Source: Nocardioides coralli
Lineage (GTDB): Bacteria; Actinomycetota; Actinomycetes; Propionibacteriales; Nocardioidaceae
Length of the DNA stretch: 64,000 nt
Direction: 5' to 3'
NCBI RefSeq assembly: GCF_019880385.1
Contig: NZ_CP082273.1
Location: 558,001-622,000, forward strand
A program made the translations under genes and the position numbers. Of this stretch, positions 59,904 to 64,000 are shown one piece after another; position 1 is the stretch's first letter; each line of letters opens with the position of its first letter. The notes under the pieces were generated by a model, which did no database searches, was not told the origin of the DNA, and was given only the letters and a program-made list of their open reading frames with translations.

Positions 59904-60814
59904 GCGCTGAGAAACTCGGCGTACCGCTCATCGAGTCGAACGGGATCGGGCCGCGCTGGCAAGCTTGCGGGCACGACCTCAAGTGACTTGTTGTGGACGT
60001 TCTGGATGCCGCCCTTGAGCATCCACCCGTCAACCTCGTCGAGCACGTCCTGACGGACGTGCACTGACAGGTCGGGTCTGATGCCCAGGATTCCGTTGTC
60101 GAAGGCTGCGTGGTGAATTCTGCACAGCGACAAGCCGTTCGGGACAACGGGCTCACCGTGGGGCTGACCGTCAGCGATGATGTGAGCTGCGTCAAGCAGT
60201 TCGCTATGTCGGAGACGGCAGATCGCGCACTTCCCGTCGTACGCCAGGAGCACTTGGGAGCGGAAGATGCGTTGGTGAAGACGCATCTTGGTCAGTCGCT
60301 CCGCGTATCGCCGCATGTCATCGTCGAATGAAGACGTATCCAAGTACCGCTGCGCTTGGTCTACGGCGAGCGTGAACTCCAGTAGATCGGGAGCGTCGCC
60401 GATGATCCATACCGGATAGATGGGCTCATAGAGACCCTTGTAAACGCCCACAAACCAAATGAGCGGCAGCTTGGCGTTCATGGCGTTACGGAGAGCCACG
60501 TTCTCGGGGTGCATCGGATCGTCGCCGCGATATTTGTAGCGCTGCAGCCCGTCGACGCCGATGGCGTCGGCATAAGGCGGAGTCTTGCCGGGCTCAGTGA
60601 AGGCTGTTCGTATGGCCAGCGCCGCATCCATCCCGAGCGGCTTCCGGATCCCGCGTTGTCGGTCCATCAAGGGCAGCTGCTGCCCTTGATACTCGAAGCC
60701 CCGCAGCCAGGAGTAGTCGACCCGTGGCTCTCGTCTCTGGTCGAGCCATGCCATCGCTGCCTCTCGGACTGCCCGTTCGCGCTCGACATCCACTCTCCTG
60801 GTCCTACCAGACAT
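59900..60814 (-). CDS. HNH restriction endonuclease, COG3440-like
   Basis: A 304-residue protein. The C-terminal HNH/ββα-metal domain is complete: C196-x2-C199 (CAICRLR), H211 in DAAHIIADGQPHGEP, N226 in VVPNGLSLC and C231-x2-H234-H235 (CRIHH). The N-terminal domain (about 30-160) has LPLMDRQRGIRKP, DGLQRYKYRGDDPMHPENVALRNAM and PLIWFVGVYKGLYEPIYPVWI, a conserved pattern of the COG3440 predicted restriction endonucleases that may bind modified DNA. It lacks the HKPLL and YPFWRL motifs of the known phosphorothioate-binding domain of ScoMcrA, so phosphorothioate recognition is unproven. Confidence 0.82.
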   Translation of the reverse strand: MSGRTRRVDVERERAVREAAMAWLDQRREPRVDYSWLRGFEYQGQQLPLMDRQRGIRKPLGMDAALAIRTAFTEPGKTPPYADAIGVDGLQRYKYRGDDPMHPENVALRNAMNAKLPLIWFVGVYKGLYEPIYPVWIIGDAPDLLEFTLAVDQAQRYLDTSSFDDDMRRYAERLTKMRLHQRIFRSQVLLAYDGKCAICRLRHSELLDAAHIIADGQPHGEPVVPNGLSLCRIHHAAFDNGILGIRPDLSVHVRQDVLDEVDGWMLKGGIQNVHNKSLEVVPASLPARPDPVRLDERYAEFLSA

Positions 60815-61091
60815 CCGCCCGAACTGGGAGGTCCGCGTAAGCCTCGCGGCGCTACATGTGATCCCGTCTAGCCACAGAACGTTGTAGCCAAACGGAGCCG
60901 CTGATTCGTCGCGGCCCCGTGCAAGTCCATGAGGAGACCCGCGTCGTCAAAGACTCCACACGGTCATCCGTCTTCTGAATGGTGGGACGGCGAGGAGTCG
61001 AGTCCCCCGGAGGATGTGGGTGCAGCCGACTGTGCAGGTGACCAATCTGGTTACGGTTGCGACGAGGTCCCACGTACCCAGGAGCCGAGAT
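60815..61091. other. Intergenic stretch in the defence island, nothing recognised
   Basis: This 277-bp gap separates two minus-strand nuclease genes and should contain the HNH gene promoter. No convincing gene, tRNA or repeat was found; the short frames in it read as shadow sequence. Confidence 0.5.
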
Positions 61092-63014
61092 TCAGAGGCT
61101 CTGGCAGCGACGGGCGAACTCCCGACCCCAGCGCGTTAACGTGACGAGGGCATCTGCCAATTGATCAGTGGTGGTCGACGGATCCACCTTGCGGTAGCGG
61201 TAGACGAAGTCGGGTGCGAAGTGCTTCCAACCGCCGGCGCTGCCCACGACGGGTAGAAGCCGGGGCCCCAATACGCGCTCAGCCGCCGACAGGTCGAAGT
61301 AGTCGGGGCACAACTCGTCGGCCAGCTCAGCGCGAGTCGTGGCCGCCTTATCACCGCGACCGTACGTGGGGTGTCGCTTGCCGACGACCAGCTGCTGACG
61401 CAGCTGACCACCCTGGAGCTGCCAGCCGATGCGCGTCTGGTCGGTCAACGCCGTCGTCCACTCGACCAGACCCGTGCCCTTGGAGAAACCGGTGCCGATG
61501 GTCTCGGTGTGGTTCAGCCTCTGCTGGACGAGGTCGGCGAGTCCGCTGAAGCGCATGCGCTGCAGCGGCCCACCGAACTTGGTCCCCACCAAGTGCTGCA
61601 TCACGTCAGTGACCTCGAAGGCGGAGTCAAGAGCAGCCGCCGGTTGGAGGAGCACCTCGAGATCGACCAGACGACGTACCAAGCGGCGGTACCGCTCGAA
61701 GAGCTCGCGCGCGGGGGCGCTGGTGCCGGACCAACCCCCGTCGTCGTCGAGTGTGGCAGCGTCGACCGAGTCCAACGCCCTGACCAGGTCGGCGTACCTC
61801 ACGACCTGCCACGTGTATGGCATGGGGAACGTCGGTGCCATGAGGGTGAGTAGCGTCCACTCCGCATCCTGGGGCTGTGGCTGCTTCTGCCAAGGCAGCT
61901 TCTTCGACTCGTAGTAGTTCTCTAGCTGTGCAGACGCAGGGATGGAGTACGTCTTGTTCTCGACGACGATGCGGACGCTCTCGCCAGTGTTCAGCGCCGA
62001 CTCGATAACCAGGTCGAGGTTGGCGTGCTCGCGCCACACAGTGCTGTGGTCGACTGGGGCCAAACGGCGTCCGCACAACAATTCGACGAGCGGCTGCATT
62101 GCCCTCGGGCGGTGCTCGATCAGCCAGCCCAGCGTGTTCGAGTGGAACAGCTCCTGAGCCGCCTGCGACATGCTCCACAACAGGTCACCGGACAACGCGT
62201 CAAAGAGAGGCGCTACCTGCTCGAGGAGGCTCGGCTCCTCACCATCGGCGCTGTCGATGAGCTCCCGCACCCTCGACGGGGCCTGAGCATCAGCCTCGAG
62301 CCCGGTGAAGTCGCGGTACGACAGGTAGCGCACCGGGTTGGCAGAGCCCGGCTTGAAGAGGTGGGAGACGTCGAGGCCTGCCCAACGCTGTCGTTGGGCA
62401 TCGATCTCGCCGGAGAAGCCGACCCGGTGCTCCCAACCTGGCTCGTGGCAGGACTCCCAGGCGGTGGGCCGGTACGCCTCCCGGACCTCTCCGCCCGCGA
62501 CGGCGAGGACGAGGCTGATGCCGGGGAGGCGTTCCCGGTTGAGCACCCACCAGTGGCGCGTTGCGTCGTACAGCTCCTCGGGGGTGATCGCGGGGTGCCA
62601 CGCCTGGCTGATGCGGAGCACGAGGATGGTCTCGCCGGAGGTGTGTAGTGACGGTGGCGAAGCTGTCGCGGGTGTACGCACCTCGTCCACTGTCGCGTAG
62701 CGGACCGGGTTGGCAGCGCCAGGCTTGAAGAGGTGTCGGACGTCGTACCCGAGCCAGTCGGCCGCGTCAGGAGCGACCTTTCCCTCGAAGCCGTAGCGGT
62801 ACGGCTCGCCCGCTGGCCACCGGTCCCAGGCGTAAGGCTCGAACGCGGCGACGACTCGTCCGTGCGCGACGGCTAGAACGCGCTCGACCTGCTCTGCCTT
62901 CTCCAACTTCGTCCGCCACCAGTGGCGGGTGACGGCGTAAACCTCGTCGTCGGTCATGCTCGGAGACCACGACTGTGAGATGCGGAGCAGGAGAACGGAC
63001 TGATCGGCCGGCAT
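61092..63014 (-). CDS. Tandem recognition-domain protein with PD-(D/E)XK nuclease (PDDEXK_4-like)
   Basis: A 640-residue protein from ATG 63014, with AAGGAG upstream. Residues 6-108 and 129-233 are two copies of one domain: LLLRISQSWSPSMTDDEVYA / LVLRISQAWHPAITPEELYD, then RHWW, VLAVA-G-V, R-GF-G and HLFKPG-ANPVRY. The pattern is found fused to nucleases and looks like a PUA/EVE-type base reader, which is inference. Residues 260-470 are a PD-(D/E)XK domain of the PDDEXK_4 type: HSNTLGWLIEHR, D334 (NLDLVIES) and E352-x-K354 (VVENKTYSIPASAQLENYY). A modification-dependent or broad restriction nuclease is likely. Confidence 0.72.
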   Translation of the reverse strand: MPADQSVLLLRISQSWSPSMTDDEVYAVTRHWWRTKLEKAEQVERVLAVAHGRVVAAFEPYAWDRWPAGEPYRYGFEGKVAPDAADWLGYDVRHLFKPGAANPVRYATVDEVRTPATASPPSLHTSGETILVLRISQAWHPAITPEELYDATRHWWVLNRERLPGISLVLAVAGGEVREAYRPTAWESCHEPGWEHRVGFSGEIDAQRQRWAGLDVSHLFKPGSANPVRYLSYRDFTGLEADAQAPSRVRELIDSADGEEPSLLEQVAPLFDALSGDLLWSMSQAAQELFHSNTLGWLIEHRPRAMQPLVELLCGRRLAPVDHSTVWREHANLDLVIESALNTGESVRIVVENKTYSIPASAQLENYYESKKLPWQKQPQPQDAEWTLLTLMAPTFPMPYTWQVVRYADLVRALDSVDAATLDDDGGWSGTSAPARELFERYRRLVRRLVDLEVLLQPAAALDSAFEVTDVMQHLVGTKFGGPLQRMRFSGLADLVQQRLNHTETIGTGFSKGTGLVEWTTALTDQTRIGWQLQGGQLRQQLVVGKRHPTYGRGDKAATTRAELADELCPDYFDLSAAERVLGPRLLPVVGSAGGWKHFAPDFVYRYRKVDPSTTTDQLADALVTLTRWGREFARRCQSL

Positions 63015-63099
63015 GGCGACTCCTTCGGCGGGGTGGGCGCTGTGCACACGCTAGGACAACCTGGCCACGCCCAGAGGTGAGTCGACTTACCCTGCGACG

Positions 63100-63831
63100 G
63101 TGATCAACGATGTCTTGGGCCACGTCTGGCTGAACACCCAGGATGGGCCCGCGGGCAAGTGGCGACTGCCCACCGCGGAACCGGCGTCAGTCGGCCGCGC
63201 ACCTGGTCATGGCCTGGTGATTCCGAACTCGTGGGTGCCGAGGAACCTGTGCCGGTTCGTCCCGGCCCCCATGGGATGGATCGTGCAGCTCGGCTCTCGC
63301 GCGCGGGTCCGCGTGGTCAACGAGTTCGTCGGCGACCACGTCTTCGGCTGCCACGCGCTGATCGCGTTGCAGGAGGGCAAGTCGACGCTGACCTTCCCCG
63401 AGCTTGACGAGCTCATCCAGCTTGGTGTGGTCATCCAGTCGCTCCCGCTGGTCGATCCTCACACCGAGGAGCTCGCGTGGGACGTGCCGGAGCTGCAGGA
63501 CGCGCGCGACCCCGGGGAGGTGAGCAGCACCAGATACGGCGCCCACCGCCTGAACCTGACGACGACCCAGCGGCAGCGGATTGCGGCCACGTTCCGGTGG
63601 CTCCTGGTCGGCGAGCCCGCCCCGGCCAATCTGCTGTCCGCGGCCGCCTCTGCCCTCGGCATCGGGCAGCCGGCGTTGACGAAAACGGTGCTTGCGGTCC
63701 GTGACCGGGTCAACGAAGAGCGGTGGCTGAACCTCGAAAGCTTGGACCAGCTCGGTCACTACCTGTGCCACCTCACCCGAACTATCACCATCGACGACCT
63801 CCCCGCTGACCTCGCGCCCCGGTGGAGGTAA
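63100..63831 (+). CDS. FHA-like domain protein with C-terminal helical DNA-binding-like region
   Basis: A 243-residue protein from GTG 63100. Residues 1-110 have an FHA-like strand pattern (SVGRAPGHGLVIPNSWVPRNLCRFVPAPMGWIVQLGSRARVRV), although the usual GR-S-H signature is only partly kept (GR then NSWVPRN). Residues 145-235 are helical (LTTTQRQRIAATFRWLLVGEP, then ALGIGQPALTKTVLAVRDRV), like the winged-helix tail of actinobacterial FHA regulators. The name is tentative. It diverges from the PD-(D/E)XK gene with 85 bp between starts. Confidence 0.55.
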   Translation: MINDVLGHVWLNTQDGPAGKWRLPTAEPASVGRAPGHGLVIPNSWVPRNLCRFVPAPMGWIVQLGSRARVRVVNEFVGDHVFGCHALIALQEGKSTLTFPELDELIQLGVVIQSLPLVDPHTEELAWDVPELQDARDPGEVSSTRYGAHRLNLTTTQRQRIAATFRWLLVGEPAPANLLSAAASALGIGQPALTKTVLAVRDRVNEERWLNLESLDQLGHYLCHLTRTITIDDLPADLAPRWR

Positions 63832-63909
63832 GTCGAGTCACCCTCCCAATGACGGTCCACTTGTCACAGTCCTCCCGCCGGACACAACGCCGGCGAATGG
63901 GAGGCAACG

Positions 63910-64000
63910 ATGAACACACTGCACGTAGGTCGCGGGATCACCCGGGGCGCGATGACGGTCTTCCCGCTGTGGGCGGACCGAGCCGGCTGGAGCCGGTACA
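63910..64000 (+). CDS. Partial CDS, possibly ARPP-1-like (cut by the right edge)
   Basis: An open frame of 30 residues from ATG 63910 to the window end, preceded by GGGAGG. It begins MNTLHVGRGITRGAMTVFPL. The sequence of a short leader, R/H-G and TVFPL resembles the start of ARPP-1 (DUF6569) proteins, but the piece is too short to be sure. Confidence 0.4.
   Translation, partial: MNTLHVGRGITRGAMTVFPLWADRAGWSRY

Noticed and set aside
59900..60814. HNH protein as a ScoMcrA-type phosphorothioate-binding endonuclease
   Set aside because: The HKPLL and YPFWRL type motifs of the known sulfur-binding domain are not visible; the N-terminus instead matches the COG3440 pattern, so the name was not applied.
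60852..61073. A 73-codon minus-strand frame between two nuclease genes
   Set aside because: No ribosome binding site or overlap with neighbours and biased, motif-free composition; treated as non-coding.
1..64000. CRISPR arrays, IS elements and prophage genes
   Set aside because: No regularly spaced repeat array, transposase, integrase or phage structural gene was seen on either strand.

Overview
The window is a 64 kb piece of a high-GC actinobacterial chromosome. The layout (miaB, miaA, dapF, hflX, lexA, a LysM protein, nrdR, nrdJ), the NarL-type two-component pairs, Tat-exported phosphatases and short AbiEi/DUF559 proteins suggest a member of the Nocardioidaceae, Nocardioides-like. This is inferred from gene content and codon style only. 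No rRNA, tRNA, CRISPR array, integrase or transposase gene was seen.

Region 1 (1-21.6 kb) is mostly core. It holds the end of a membrane protein gene cut by the left edge, miaB, an AbiEi/DUF559 protein, a run of small acidic proteins with a NUDIX hydrolase, miaA, dapF and a short-chain dehydrogenase. A three-gene operon with start/stop overlaps follows: flavohaemoprotein, DivIVA-like coiled coil, and a nitric oxide synthase oxygenase with an added N-terminal membrane anchor. Then come hflX, a PhoX phosphatase, a NarL-type two-component pair, a fused secDF, an SGNH hydrolase and a DinG-type helicase.

Region 2 (21.6-31 kb) is an export and phosphate block on the minus strand: a YhhN membrane protein, a secreted metalloprotease, a phosphodiesterase and two tandem PhoD phosphatases preceded by a PHO-box-like triple 11-bp repeat. 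A second two-component pair follows. Region 3 (31-41.8 kb) is the SOS and ribonucleotide reductase block: lexA with its own SOS box, a third two-component pair, a LysM cell-division-inhibitor-like gene with a cluster of four SOS-box-like sites, nrdR and nrdJ with paired NrdR boxes. In between sit a GIY-YIG gene framed by inverted copies of a 54-bp repeat and a truncated AbiEi gene.

Region 4 (41.8-63.9 kb) is a defence island, with GC that drops markedly in places (most clearly 53.9-56.2 kb). It begins just after the nrdJ terminator hairpin. sspA-sspB-sspC-sspD-like genes (cysteine desulfurase, DUF4007, large P-loop ATPase, PP-loop sulfurtransferase) form one overlapping plus-strand operon for DNA phosphorothioation. 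Facing it on the minus strand is a five-gene operon: SF2 helicase, GHKL (paraMORC-like) ATPase, wHTH protein sharing a C-terminal domain with the ATPase, PLD nuclease and a YbjN-like protein. Upstream of that is an sspE-like DUF262-DUF1524 effector. Beyond it lie a TM0106-type RecB-nuclease/DEDD/SF1-helicase fusion, an HNH endonuclease, a protein with two copies of a putative recognition domain fused to a PD-(D/E)XK nuclease, and an FHA-like protein. The most interesting reading is one phosphorothioate-marking module serving two different restriction modules (SspE and the helicase-GHKL-PLD operon), with further nucleases stacked alongside.
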